A stretch of DNA of 43,698 nucleotides from an uncultured Opitutia bacterium. Lineage in GTDB: Bacteria; Verrucomicrobiota; Verrucomicrobiia; Opitutales; Opitutaceae. The notes beneath the pieces were generated by a model, which saw only the letters and a program-made list of their open reading frames with translations, was not told where the DNA came from and searched no databases. The DNA lies in assembly GCA_903820035.1 (NCBI GenBank), contig CAIJFT010000109.1:1-43698 (forward strand). The letters run 5' to 3'. The number at the start of each line of letters is the position of its first letter. The first letter of the stretch is position 1. Shown in pieces: positions 27,041 to 36,214 of this stretch. A program made the translations under genes and the position numbers.

Positions 27041-27083
27041 TGATGAAGCGAAAGCAGCAAGTGGGAAACCTGCGCACCTCGGC

Positions 27084-30000
27084 TCAGAGCTTTTTCGTGA
27101 TCTGCAGCGCGTAGGTGCGGCCGCGGGCCATCACGTTGTAGAGCGAAGGGTCGTAGCCGCGGGAGTCGGCGGAAAGCGGCGGCTCGGCGTTGAAGAGATT
27201 ATTCACGCCGAAACGCAGGCTCATATTATTGAGCCAGCGGTTCTGCGCCGTGATCCGGTAGGACACGAAGGCATTGTAGCTCTTCGTGTCGTGCACGATG
27301 TAGCGGTAGGAGTTCGAACCGTTGCTGAACACGGGCAGGATATAGGTCGGGTTGCCGAGCGAATCCCACGTGGTCTGGGTCGTCGTGGCATTCACGTCGG
27401 TGTAACGTCCGGTGTAATACAAGCCCAGGCCGCCACCCCACTGCTTCTTCCGCCAGGTGACGGTCGTGCCGCCACGCCAGACCGGGGTCGCGCCGCCGAC
27501 GTTCGCACTGTTGCCGTTGCGGTATTCGGTGCGCGCCGAACCGGCTGCGGTGTAGGCGTGGAAATCATTCAGGTAGGTCCAGTTCGTGTTCAGATTGAAC
27601 TGGCCGATCGCGAACTGCGGGAAACGGTAATTCACGTCGAAATCAAAGCCGTTGGTGAACTGCTCCGACTTGTTGAAATAACTCGTGCGCAGGATATCGA
27701 TCGACCCGACCACGGCCCGCTGGTTGCCCGGAGCCCGGGTCGCGTTGTAGGCGGTGAAGAAGTCGCGGTCGGCCTGCGTCGGCGCGAGGCGCACCACGGA
27801 CGGGTCGCCCTTGTAGTTCGCCGTGCCGCTACCGAGGTCAATCGTGCCGACGGCCTGACCCGCCGCCAGGCCGGCCAGCGTGGCCGCCTGCAGCGCCGCG
27901 GTGTCGTCCGCAATGCCACCGCCCGAGGCGATCAGGCTCTTCTGGCGGATTTCGTAATAGTCGACCGAAACGGAGAGACCCTTGATGCCCGGAACCTGAA
28001 TGACGACGCCAGCGGACTTGCCGGTGGAGGTCTCAGGTTTCAATTGGCGATTGCCCGAGGCGACACTGCGGCGGTTCGAAGGACCATCCGTGATCAGGCC
28101 GGTGACGGCGCTGCGGTAGGTGTCGGTGCTGCCCGTGACGGTGCGGATGAGCGTACCGGTGAAGAGCTGGGCCAGATTTGGCGCGTGGAAGCCTTCGTTG
28201 TAGGAACCGCGGGCCATGATCCACGACACGGGCTTCCAGTTGATGCCGTACTTCGGCTTGGTCGTGTCACCGAAGTCGGTGTAGCTCTCGTAACGGGCCG
28301 AGGCGGTCAGCTCGAGCGACTGCACCAGCGGAAGCTGGGCGGCGCGGCCGAGCAGCGGCACCACGGTCTCGGCATAGAGCGCAGCGACGTGGCGGTTGCC
28401 GTGCGTGTCGGAATTTGGGGAGAAGCCGAGAAAATCGTTCGAGGTGAGGTCAAGGCCGGAACCCGCGGGATTCAGCCCGGCGTAGGGCGGACGGAAGTCA
28501 TCGTAGGCCTCGAAGCGGAATTCGCCACCGAGGGCGGCGCCAACCTTGTTGCCACCCCAGAGGGAGAACAGGTCGCCGCTCGCACGGAAGTCACCGCTGC
28601 CGAGCCGGGTGATGCCGCTGCGGATGAAGCTGGAGCGGAAGGTCGACTGGACGCTCTCCGGATTCACGTACAGGCCGGTGACGGCAAGCTGACCGTTCTG
28701 CACCGCGAAAGTGCGGGTGAACGGATTGAAGGCCTTGGTCGGGTCCGACTGGTTGATGGCGGCGATGAGCAGGCTCTTCCGGGTGGGCCCTTCTTCGTTT
28801 TCGTTCACGCGGGCGGCCGACCACAGGAGCGCGGCTTCCCACGTCCAGGAGTTCGGCAGCTTGCCCCGCAGGCCGGCGACGCCGCGGTAAACCGACGTAT
28901 CGACAAAGTCGGTCCGCGTCGCGACGTCCGTAAGACGCTTGTTGGTGATCGAAACGGCGGAGGGCGTGCCGGTGAGGCGCGGCGTACCATCGGGGTTGGG
29001 CGCACCGGTCGTCGACCAGAAGCGGTTGCCGAACGGATTGAACGGGTTCGTGACCGGTACGATGATGAAGCCGTCGGTGCTCTGCGTGATGCCGTCCGGC
29101 TCGCGGTAGGTCACCGATTGCGCCTGATAGAGGCTGGCGTCGGCGAAGAGCGTGACCCGGTCGTTCAAGTCGAGTTCGGTACTGGCAAAAACGTTGGTGC
29201 GGCCGGTCTTCGGCTGGATGACGCGATAAGCGTTGTTGTTCCAGTAATAATCATGGGTAACGCCGGCCCGGCTCGGGGTCGCGGTGCCGAACACGGCGCC
29301 GCCGGTGCCGTTGGGCTGCAGGACAAAGAGGCCGGAGGTGGCGGCGAGCGTCGCCGGGACCCCGGTCGGACGGGCGCCGGTGAATCCGCTGACGGCGCCG
29401 AACGCGTCGGTGCCGGTCGGGGTGCCGAGCAGGTAGTTGCCGTACTCAGTGGTGGCGGAGCGGGCGTTGAAGGTCGTGGTCGTAGCGGCGTTCCACGGCG
29501 CGGGGGCCAAGTTGGTGTGGTCGGCCTCGGCCGCGAAGTCGCGGTCGCGCGCGTAAATCGCGGCCCGGTGGTAGAAGTCCGCCGTGATCATGGCGCGACC
29601 CTTGCCCTTGGCAAAATCCAGCCCGTGCGTGAGCGTCGCGCGGTACTCTTGGCCATCCTTGTACGACGTCTCGCCGAAGCGCAGGGCGAGTTCGGTGCCG
29701 CGGAAATTGCGCTGCATGGCGTAATTGATCACGCCGGCGACGGCGTCGGTGCCGTAGACGGACGATGCGCCGTCGCGCAGCACCTCGACACGATCGAGAC
29801 CGCGGTTCGGGAGCTGGTTGACGTTGGTCGAGAGCGTCGGGACGCCCGCCTCACCCTGACTGATCGGGTGCGGGGCGAGTCGGCGGCCGTTGAGCAAAAC
29901 GAGGGTGTTGCTCGAAGCGATGCCGCGCAGAGAGACGCTGGCGTTGTCGCCGCGGGCGGTGGCGCCGAGCGTGGCGGTTTCGTTACCCGGCAGTCCGGTG

Positions 30001-30275
30001 ACCTGCGGCAGCGCGGTCAGAAGGTCGGACGGCTGCGCGGCGTCGCGCACCTCGATCGCGGCGGCGTCGAAAACGGTCACGGGGAGAACCTTCTCCATTT
30101 CGATCCGCTTGATGTTCGAGCCGGTGACGGTGAACGCCTCCAGCTTAACGGTTTCGTCGCCGGCGGCGGAGGTCGCGCGGGGAGCGGGCGCAGTTTGCGC
30201 TTGGGTGAGCGCGGTCAGGGTCAAAGCCGCCCCGCATGCGAACGCACGGGTGGAGCCAATGAGGTTAATGTTCAT
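27084..30275 (-). CDS. TonB-dependent receptor 4
   Basis: The 1063-residue receptor starts at the ATG at 30275, which begins a signal peptide (about 1-27); a start seven codons earlier adds a Pro/Asn leader. KLEAFTVTGSNIKRIE (44-59) is the TonB-box-like motif shared with the other receptors. The plug shows ASVSLRGIASSNTLVLLNGR and LRDGASSVYGTDAVAGVINYA. The barrel closes with YALQITKKL, which ends in leucine rather than the phenylalanine found in the other three receptors. An inverted repeat AGGTGT/ACACCT (30278-30298) sits directly before the start, in the presumed leader. It is followed by its own terminator. The DctA gene lies upstream on the same strand. Confidence 0.93.
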   Translation of the reverse strand: MNINLIGSTRAFACGAALTLTALTQAQTAPAPRATSAAGDETVKLEAFTVTGSNIKRIEMEKVLPVTVFDAAAIEVRDAAQPSDLLTALPQVTGLPGNETATLGATARGDNASVSLRGIASSNTLVLLNGRRLAPHPISQGEAGVPTLSTNVNQLPNRGLDRVEVLRDGASSVYGTDAVAGVINYAMQRNFRGTELALRFGETSYKDGQEYRATLTHGLDFAKGKGRAMITADFYHRAAIYARDRDFAAEADHTNLAPAPWNAATTTTFNARSATTEYGNYLLGTPTGTDAFGAVSGFTGARPTGVPATLAATSGLFVLQPNGTGGAVFGTATPSRAGVTHDYYWNNNAYRVIQPKTGRTNVFASTELDLNDRVTLFADASLYQAQSVTYREPDGITQSTDGFIIVPVTNPFNPFGNRFWSTTGAPNPDGTPRLTGTPSAVSITNKRLTDVATRTDFVDTSVYRGVAGLRGKLPNSWTWEAALLWSAARVNENEEGPTRKSLLIAAINQSDPTKAFNPFTRTFAVQNGQLAVTGLYVNPESVQSTFRSSFIRSGITRLGSGDFRASGDLFSLWGGNKVGAALGGEFRFEAYDDFRPPYAGLNPAGSGLDLTSNDFLGFSPNSDTHGNRHVAALYAETVVPLLGRAAQLPLVQSLELTASARYESYTDFGDTTKPKYGINWKPVSWIMARGSYNEGFHAPNLAQLFTGTLIRTVTGSTDTYRSAVTGLITDGPSNRRSVASGNRQLKPETSTGKSAGVVIQVPGIKGLSVSVDYYEIRQKSLIASGGGIADDTAALQAATLAGLAAGQAVGTIDLGSGTANYKGDPSVVRLAPTQADRDFFTAYNATRAPGNQRAVVGSIDILRTSYFNKSEQFTNGFDFDVNYRFPQFAIGQFNLNTNWTYLNDFHAYTAAGSARTEYRNGNSANVGGATPVWRGGTTVTWRKKQWGGGLGLYYTGRYTDVNATTTQTTWDSLGNPTYILPVFSNGSNSYRYIVHDTKSYNAFVSYRITAQNRWLNNMSLRFGVNNLFNAEPPLSADSRGYDPSLYNVMARGRTYALQITKKL

Positions 30276-30380
30276 ACAGGTGTTAGGACCCGACACCTTG
30301 TGAGGATCGCGACGATTCTGCCAGCGCAGATTAAGGCAAAGATCGCGGGGAGCTTACCCGCGCCTGCCCTGGGGGCGGGC

Positions 30381-31667
30381 TTAACGCGCCGCCGTCGAAG
30401 CCCCGGCATTCGCCTGCTGGGGATCCGCCAATATCTCCCCGGCCTGCGTAAGGTCGAAGTCCTTCGTCCAGCGCGCCACCACCAGCGTCGCGACCGCGTT
30501 GCCGATGAAGTTCGTGATCGCGCGCGCCTCGGACATGAAGCGGTCGACCCCGAGAATCAGCGCCATGCCCGCCACCGGCACGTGGCCGGTCGAAGCCAGC
30601 GTGGCGGCGAGCGTAATGAACCCGCTGCCGGTGACACCGGCCGCACCCTTCGAGGTGATGAGCAGCACGACGAGCAGGCCGATCTGCTGGCTGAGCGACA
30701 GCGGCGTGTCGGTCGCCTGCGCGATGAACATCGCCGCCATCGTGAGATAGATGCAGGTCCCGTCCAAGTTGAACGAATAACCCGAGGGTACGACGATGCC
30801 CACGACGGGACGCGCACAACCGGCGCGCTCCATTTTTGCCATTAGGCCGGGCAGCGCCGACTCCGACGAGGAAGTGCCGATCACGATCAGCAGTTCCTCG
30901 CGGATCAGTTTCAGGATTTTCCAGAGGCTGAAACCGAACCCGCGTGCGATGCCGCCGAGCACGGCGAAAATGAAGATCGCGCAGGTGAGGTAGACGCAGA
31001 GCATGAGCTTGCCCAGCTGCGCGAGGGTCCCGATGCCGTAGCGACCGATGGTGAACGCCATCGCCCCGGCCGCCGCGAGCGGCGCGACCCGCGTGACGAT
31101 GGAAACGATGCCGAAGAAAACGCGGGCCACATCGTGGAGCAGGTTGAGCACCGGCCGGCCGTGGTCACCGAGCCGGCCGAGCGCCATCCCGAATAGGATC
31201 GCGAGCAGCAGAACCTGCAGAATGTCCCCTTCCGCAAACGCACTTACGAACGTCTTCGGAATAATGTGCATCAGGTAGTCCACCATGCCCATCCCCTTCG
31301 CCGCCGCCCCAGCGTAACTTGCGACGGCCTTCGCATCAAGCGACGCGGCGGTGGCGTGGAAGCCCGCCCCGGGCGTGAAGACGTTGGCCACCACCAGGCC
31401 GATGATCAGCGCAAAGGTCGTGACGATCTCGAAATACAGCAGCGCCCAGAAGCCGACGCGGCCGACTTTCTTCAGGTCGCCCATGCCCGCGAGACCGACC
31501 ACCACGGTCGTGAAAATGATCGGCCCGATCAGCATCTTCACGAGATTCACGAACGCGTCGCCCAGCGGCTTCAGGTCCGTGCCGAACGCCGGCCAAAAAT
31601 AACCGATCAGCCCGCCGATGATGATGCCGAGAAGAACCTGAAAATAGAGATGCCGGAAGACGCGCAT
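30381..31667 (-). CDS. dctA: C4-dicarboxylate:cation symporter (DctA family)
   Basis: The 428-residue inner-membrane carrier has about eight helices plus two re-entrant loops. The signature segments are all present: the serine-rich loop [38 protein letters not shown] and [20 protein letters not shown]. In characterised relatives these bind substrate and sodium or protons. The family (DAACS, with DctA, GltP and GltT) imports succinate, fumarate, malate, aspartate or glutamate. The overall pattern is closest to DctA, but glutamate/aspartate transport is possible. It is transcribed alone; no sensor kinase pair (DctBD) is in the window. Confidence 0.9.
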   Translation of the reverse strand: MRVFRHLYFQVLLGIIIGGLIGYFWPAFGTDLKPLGDAFVNLVKMLIGPIIFTTVVVGLAGMGDLKKVGRVGFWALLYFEIVTTFALIIGLVVANVFTPGAGFHATAASLDAKAVASYAGAAAKGMGMVDYLMHIIPKTFVSAFAEGDILQVLLLAILFGMALGRLGDHGRPVLNLLHDVARVFFGIVSIVTRVAPLAAAGAMAFTIGRYGIGTLAQLGKLMLCVYLTCAIFIFAVLGGIARGFGFSLWKILKLIREELLIVIGTSSSESALPGLMAKMERAGCARPVVGIVVPSGYSFNLDGTCIYLTMAAMFIAQATDTPLSLSQQIGLLVVLLITSKGAAGVTGSGFITLAATLASTGHVPVAGMALILGVDRFMSEARAITNFIGNAVATLVVARWTKDFDLTQAGEILADPQQANAGASTAAR

Positions 31668-31766
31668 GGCGGGAAGAGGGCGGAAACGAAAGGCGAGGCC
31701 AAGACGACTCTGATCCGGCCCGCCGTAGGCAAGTGTAATCGTAGTCGGCGACCCATCCGACCCGCC

Positions 31767-32684
31767 CTACAACGGCTCCTTCATCGGCTCCACGTGCACC
31801 ATCACGTCGGTGATGCGGTGCGGGGCCGAGCCAACGAGCGCATCCTTCACCGCATGGGCGATGTCATGACCCGCGCGCACGCTCAAGTCGCCGTCGACGC
31901 GGATCTGAATATCGACGAGGTAACTCAGGCCGCTTTTGCGCATCCGCACTTTGTCGAGCCCGAGTACACCCGGCACCACGAGCGCGAGCGCACGAACTTC
32001 GTCGGCAAACTTCTCCGAAACCGCCGCATCCATCACATCCCCCAGCGCCTTCACGACCATGCCGACCCCGTTAAACGCGATGACCACGCACGCAAATAAG
32101 GCGGCCCAATCATCGGCGGTTTCCCACCCCTTGCCGCCCAGCAGCGCGAGCGTGATGCCGACAAACGCCGCGGCCGAGGTGATCGCATCAGACCAGTGGT
32201 GCATCGCCTCGACCCCCAGCGCCGTGCTGCCGATCTCTTCCCCCGCCGCCGCCATCCGGCGCGAGAGCCAAACCTTGATGATGACGACACCGGCGAGCAC
32301 CAGCAAAGTCCACCACGCCGGGCCTTCGTGCGGCGTCATGATCTCGTGCACGGCGTGGTAGCCCACCCAGCCGGCCATCGCGAAGATGAAGGTCGCCACC
32401 GCCAATGCGGACACCGCCTCGGCCTTGCCGTGACCATACGGGTGATCCTTGTCCGGCGGCCGTGACGCCACCTGAAAACCCGCCCACACCAAAAGCGAGG
32501 AGAAGATGTCCAGCAACGACTCCGCGCCGTCCGCAATCAGGGCGTAGGTGTGGCCGAAAATCCCCGCCGCAAACTTCACCGCGGCAAGCAGCGCGTTGAC
32601 CGCGACGCCGCGCAGCACCAGACGCGCGCTCGAGCGCGCGCGCTCCTGGTTGGCCCGGTGCGAGGGGGAAGAGGAAACGGACAT
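31767..32684 (-). CDS. Cation diffusion facilitator family transporter
   Basis: The 305-residue inner-membrane metal exporter starts at the ATG at 32684, where the CDF homology begins. The frame is open upstream, but that extension overlaps the divergent ACT gene. The TM2 site is ADGAESLLD (51-59), followed by HPYGHGKAE (81-89), typical of the FieF/MamM branch. The TM5 site is MHHWSDA (161-167), whose His and Asp form the transport metal site. A C-terminal metallochaperone-like domain (about 215-305) ends in ITDVMVHVEP. Substrates could be zinc, iron or manganese; the residues do not settle which. It is divergent from the ACT-domain gene. Confidence 0.9.
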   Translation of the reverse strand: MSVSSSPSHRANQERARSSARLVLRGVAVNALLAAVKFAAGIFGHTYALIADGAESLLDIFSSLLVWAGFQVASRPPDKDHPYGHGKAEAVSALAVATFIFAMAGWVGYHAVHEIMTPHEGPAWWTLLVLAGVVIIKVWLSRRMAAAGEEIGSTALGVEAMHHWSDAITSAAAFVGITLALLGGKGWETADDWAALFACVVIAFNGVGMVVKALGDVMDAAVSEKFADEVRALALVVPGVLGLDKVRMRKSGLSYLVDIQIRVDGDLSVRAGHDIAHAVKDALVGSAPHRITDVMVHVEPMKEPL

Positions 32685-32795
32685 CGGCGCGAATGTGCAG
32701 GCGTCCGCCGATAACCTCAACGCGCTTCGCACGAAACCCTTGGGCGGGCGGACCACACCGTTGACCGGCGGCCGGCCCGTCGCCAAATTTTCGCC

Positions 32796-33251
32796 ATGGC
32801 CGCGAAAATTTCGACGTCGTCCAAAGATCCCGTGCGACAGTTCTCGGTGTTCGCCGAAAACCGCGTGGGCCGACTCCACGACCTGACCGCGCTGCTCAAG
32901 GCGCACGACGTTCACATCATGGCCCTCACCGTCCTCGATACGACCGACAGCGCGATCGTCCGCGTGATCGTCGACGATCCGGACCGCGCGCAGGAACTGC
33001 TGGTGAACAATGATTTTCCCTACAGCGAAGGCGAGGTGCTCGCGGTGGAGCTCACCGACGAATCCGAGTTAAAGGGGGTGCTCGCGGCCTTGCTGGAGGC
33101 CGAGATCAACGTTTTCTACGTCTACAGTTTCATCAAGCGCCCCGAGGGCCGCTCCGCGCTGGTGATCAGCACCGAGGACGTCGACGTGGCCGCCCAAGCC
33201 ATCAACCAACGGGGCTACCGAGTCCTCACCCAGCACGACATCGCACGGTAG
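32796..33251 (+). CDS. Tandem ACT domain protein
   Basis: The 151-residue cytoplasmic protein has two ACT domains (about 14-78 and 83-150) and nothing else. The first opens with FSVFAENRVGRLHDLTALLKAHDVHI, a classic ACT beta-alpha-beta start, and the second with ELKGVLAALLEAEINVFYVYS. Stand-alone tandem ACT proteins bind amino acids and regulate enzymes or transcription. Some resemble the acetolactate synthase small subunit, but no ilvB or related gene is nearby. The gene is monocistronic, divergent from the CDF exporter. The ligand is unknown. Confidence 0.85.
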   Translation: MAAKISTSSKDPVRQFSVFAENRVGRLHDLTALLKAHDVHIMALTVLDTTDSAIVRVIVDDPDRAQELLVNNDFPYSEGEVLAVELTDESELKGVLAALLEAEINVFYVYSFIKRPEGRSALVISTEDVDVAAQAINQRGYRVLTQHDIAR

Positions 33252-33258
33252 TGGGCGG

Positions 33259-33330
33259 GGCCGATGTCACCCGCGGGCCGCGTGCGCTACGACGGCCGAA
33301 ACGAAACGACCCAATGGGGTCATCGGGTCC
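33259..33330. repeat. Composite double-hairpin repeat, copy C
   Basis: Hairpin 2 (33308-33330) has arms ACCCAATGG and TCATCGGGT. A degenerate hairpin 1 occupies 33259-33279, exactly 49 bases upstream, as in the other copies. The lead-in GAAACGAAACGACCC is identical to the copy at 36.1 kb apart from its first bases. It lies between the convergent ACT and DUF3299 genes. Confidence 0.75.
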
Positions 33331-33387
33331 CGCCGCGGCTCCAGGTCTTTCAACGCTCAGCGCTCAACTCCGCGCGCCCCGCGCGAA

Positions 33388-33930
33388 TCAGCCCTGCACT
33401 TCACCCATCTTTTCGCCGGCGAGTTCGTAAAGACCGGTCATGTAACCGTTCTCGAACATCGCGCCGACCTTGAGCTCGCCGTAGAACGCCACGGGCACGT
33501 CCATCAGCGGCTGCACCCCCTTCTTCATCTTCACGATGACCCACTCGTTCATGTTGGGGACACTGCCGAAGCAACAGGCCATCGTGTTGCGCATCAGAAG
33601 AAATTCGGTGACCAGCCCCTTGTCCATTTTCACCGGCACCATGTAGCCCGTGATGATCGCCTTCTTGCCGTTCCAAGCCTTCACCGTCCCGGGAATCTGC
33701 TCTTCGCCGGTCGGAGGCGTCGCCTTCGGATCGGCGGCGGGGTCAAACGGCGGCGGATTAAACGGGTACGACGCCAACTGTTCGAAGCCGAGCTTGAGAT
33801 AACCGTTCTCCACCTGCGGCGCGGCCGCGGGTTTGGCCGGAGCGGCGGCTTCCTGGGCGGACAGCGGGGCGATCACGGTCAACGCCACGGCGGCGACAAG
33901 GGTCCAGGGGAAACAGCACGAAAGCTTCAT
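33388..33930 (-). CDS. DUF3299 domain protein, secreted
   Basis: The 180-residue protein starts at the ATG at 33930, where a signal peptide begins (about 1-25, ending LSAQ). A proline-rich linker leads to the DUF3299 domain (about 75-178) with KKAIITGYMVPV, FLLMRNTMACCFGSVPNMNEW and VAFYGELKVG. The Cys pair in ACCFG is conserved in the family and could bind metal or form a disulfide. It lies 210 bases downstream of an FtsX/MacB-type permease gene on the same strand. DUF3299 genes recur beside such ABC transporters in other bacteria, so this is probably the transporter's periplasmic partner. Confidence 0.82.
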   Translation of the reverse strand: MKLSCCFPWTLVAAVALTVIAPLSAQEAAAPAKPAAAPQVENGYLKLGFEQLASYPFNPPPFDPAADPKATPPTGEEQIPGTVKAWNGKKAIITGYMVPVKMDKGLVTEFLLMRNTMACCFGSVPNMNEWVIVKMKKGVQPLMDVPVAFYGELKVGAMFENGYMTGLYELAGEKMGEVQG

Positions 33931-34140
33931 GGTGCCGCAGACGCTATCCAGCGCGCGGCGGCCGTCAAAAAGGATTTCAGTCGCATCACCTTCGCGGGGC
34001 GCCGTTTCCCCTTCGCCCGCACCACCCAGCGCGAGGCCACGTCCATCACGGGTTGAAAGGTGAACGTTACCGGACGGCCTGGGCCGCACCTTCAGCCGGC
34101 AACCTCGAACCTGAAACTCGCCCCGGGGCCCGCGGCCGGC

Positions 34141-35346
34141 TCACGACACGGGCGCGAGCGTTTCGGCAACGGGGGTACGGTATGCCTTCAAGGCGGGCAC
34201 GATACCGCCGAGCGCGCAAAGGAGTGTCATCGCGAGCGGGCAAAGCCAGAGCACGGGATGCACCGCGGTGAGGTTGAGCACGACTCCGGTCTGGGCCCGC
34301 ACCAGGCTCGCCACGCCCGCAAAAAGCCCGAAGTAGACCACGAAGCCCGCCGCGGCCCCGAGCACGCCGATGCACGCGGCCTCTGCGAGCACCGCACCGA
34401 AAATCGTCCGGCGGCGCGCGCCGAGCGCGCGGAGGATCGCCAGATCGCGGCGGCGCGCGCTCATCGAATTGTAGATGCTGGTCAGCACCGACGCCGCGGC
34501 CACGAGCGCCACGAGATAGGCCACGAGCGTGAGCACTTGATCGAACCAGGAAATCTTACCGAAGAGTTCCGCGATGATCGCACCGAGCGGGTAGGCAAAG
34601 GTCATCTTGTTCCCCTGCTTGTTGATCATCGTGTCGAGCATGAAGCCCGCCGTGGGCGCGCGCAGTTGCAGGAGCACGGCGCTGACATCGGTCGCGAGTT
34701 TCGCGTCGTGACCGCTCATCGTCTGCAGGCCGCGCAACGGGATCCAGATCACCCGGTCGACCGGCGTGTTGCTCGGCTCAAGGATGCCGGTGATGACAAA
34801 ATCATCCGCGTGCTCGTTGCTCGGATCGAAGGCCAGGCCGTGGAAGGGCCGGAACTTGTCGCCCACCTTCAGCCCGAGCCGCTCGGCAGCGAAGCTCCCC
34901 GCGACCGCTTCCTTCGCTTCGGGTGAGAAGATTTTCCCGCCGCTCCGCAGCGCAAATTTTTTTCCGGGCGCATACTCCACCCCGGTGAACAACTCTGGCA
35001 CCGTGCCGACCAGCCGGTAACCGCGCAGGTTGTCGCCGACCGCGATCGGGATCGCCGTCTTGATCATCGGCATCCGCTTAACGGATTCGAAGTCGGCGGC
35101 GGACAGATTCCCCGGCGAGGCCTCGAGGTGGAAGATGGCGTTGAGCACCAGCTGCAGCTTGGAGCCGCGGGCGCCCAGCACGGCGTCGAAGCCGGTCGTG
35201 GTCTGCGTGAACGCCGTCTGCGACTGGGTCTTCACCATCCACACGCACATCAGCAGGCCGCACGCGAGCGCGATGCTGCCCGCCGTGATCAGCGTCGAGA
35301 GCGCGTGCTGGCGCAGCGACCGGTAGATGATCAGCGGCAGCGTCAT
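34141..35346 (-). CDS. ABC transporter permease, FtsX/MacB type
   Basis: The 401-residue membrane protein has the four-helix MacB/FtsX/LolE topology. TM1 is at about 16-37, followed by a large periplasmic domain (about 40-260) and TM2-4 (about 268-292, 318-345 and 366-390). The stretch YNSMSARRRDLAILRALGARRRTIFG between TM2 and TM3 is the coupling region typical of FtsX-domain permeases. It starts with a 4-base overlap (ATGA) with the ATPase gene. Such systems transmit ATP-driven motion to the periplasm (lipoprotein release, toxin or peptide export) rather than importing solutes. The substrate is unknown. The partner DUF3299 protein is encoded downstream. Confidence 0.88.
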   Translation of the reverse strand: MTLPLIIYRSLRQHALSTLITAGSIALACGLLMCVWMVKTQSQTAFTQTTTGFDAVLGARGSKLQLVLNAIFHLEASPGNLSAADFESVKRMPMIKTAIPIAVGDNLRGYRLVGTVPELFTGVEYAPGKKFALRSGGKIFSPEAKEAVAGSFAAERLGLKVGDKFRPFHGLAFDPSNEHADDFVITGILEPSNTPVDRVIWIPLRGLQTMSGHDAKLATDVSAVLLQLRAPTAGFMLDTMINKQGNKMTFAYPLGAIIAELFGKISWFDQVLTLVAYLVALVAAASVLTSIYNSMSARRRDLAILRALGARRRTIFGAVLAEAACIGVLGAAAGFVVYFGLFAGVASLVRAQTGVVLNLTAVHPVLWLCPLAMTLLCALGGIVPALKAYRTPVAETLAPVS

Positions 35347-36011
35347 GCCTTGGTGACGCGGTTGATGGCCGCGAAGTCCTTCCGCAGCTCAAACTCCGCG
35401 AGCACTTCCTCGTCGTGGCTCACCAGCAATAGTGCCGCGTTCTGCTCGCGGCACACCTCGCGGATGAGCGCGAGCGCCTCGTGCCCATGCCGGTGGTCGA
35501 GGTTGCCGGTAGGTTCATCGGCGAGAACGAGCTTGGGCCGGTTCGCCAGCGCCCGCGCCACCGCGACCCGTTGCTGCTGCCCCGTGGAGAGCTGACGCGG
35601 GAAATGATCCAACCGGTGCCCGAGCCCGACCCGTTCGAGCATCTCGCGGGCGTGAGCCCGGTCGGCGCCGCGCGGGCCGAACGACATGCCCAGGAGCACG
35701 TTCTCCAGCACCGTGTAGCCTTGGAGCAGATTGAAGGTCTGAAAAATATACCCGAGCTTCTCCGCGCGCAGCCGGTCGCGCTGCGACTCGCCCAGCGCCG
35801 TCATCTCGGCGCCGTCGATCGCCACCCGCCCGCTATCCGCCGCCAAAATGCCCGCGATGAGATTGAGAAAGGTCGTCTTGCCCGAGCCGCTTTCGCCGCG
35901 CAACGCGAGTTGCTCGCCGGGCGCCAGGGCGAACTCCGTCACGTGCACGATCTCCACGCGACCGCCCTCGGGGGTCAGGAAGGATTTTCGGAGATCGTGA
36001 ACGGCAAGCAT
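35343..36011 (-). CDS. ABC transporter ATP-binding protein, LolD/MacB type
   Basis: The 222-residue ATPase starts at the ATG at 36011, matching the family N terminus (MLAVHDLRKSF); the open frame upstream crosses a hairpin repeat and is not coding. Walker A is GESGSGKTT (39-47), the Q-loop glutamine is Gln91, the signature is LSTGQQQ (141-147, with Thr in place of the usual Gly), Walker B is LVLADEP (161-167) and the H-loop is His199. It dimerises under the FtsX-type permease whose start overlaps its stop. The short length and YIFQTFNLLQGYTVLENV segment place it in the LolD/MacB/FtsE group. Confidence 0.92.
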   Translation of the reverse strand: MLAVHDLRKSFLTPEGGRVEIVHVTEFALAPGEQLALRGESGSGKTTFLNLIAGILAADSGRVAIDGAEMTALGESQRDRLRAEKLGYIFQTFNLLQGYTVLENVLLGMSFGPRGADRAHAREMLERVGLGHRLDHFPRQLSTGQQQRVAVARALANRPKLVLADEPTGNLDHRHGHEALALIREVCREQNAALLLVSHDEEVLAEFELRKDFAAINRVTKA

Positions 36012-36088
36012 CGGCGAGAGGCGCGAGGGGCATTCGCATCGAAAAATCGCGAAAGGACAAGTGTCGGGATTGGGCGACGGAGCGGCGG

Positions 36089-36160
36089 GGCCCGGTGTCC
36101 GCATCGGGCCGGAGCATAAAGAGGATCGCAACGAAACGACCCGATGGGGCCATCGGGCCC
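36089..36160. repeat. Composite double-hairpin repeat, copy D
   Basis: Hairpin 1 (36089-36110) pairs GGCCCGGTG with CATCGGGCC around TCCG. Hairpin 2 (36138-36160) pairs CCCGATGG with CCATCGGG around GG. Their starts are 49 bases apart. The spacer includes GAGGATCGCAACGAAACGA. Unlike the other copies, it lies between divergently oriented genes. This is the best preserved copy. Confidence 0.8.
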
Positions 36161-36214
36161 ACCGGCTCCCGTCTTGCCTCAACCGACCGCACGCGCAACC
36201 TGCACCCGTCGCCC

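Noticed and set aside
27291-30845. Very long plus-strand frame opposite receptor 4
   Set aside because: High GC removes stop codons from the antisense frames of real genes. The predicted protein is Arg/Gly/Val-rich without domains, while the opposite strand encodes a complete receptor.
33927-34046. A 39-residue minus-strand frame whose stop overlaps the DUF3299 start as ATGA
   Set aside because: The overlap is suggestive of a leader or coupled small gene, but the composition (Arg/Ala-rich) and bias are what any frame shows in this GC-rich gap, and no ribosome site or homologous motif is visible.
33388-34089. Upstream-extended start for the DUF3299 gene
   Set aside because: The extension has no conserved sequence and would bury the clear signal peptide that begins at 33930.
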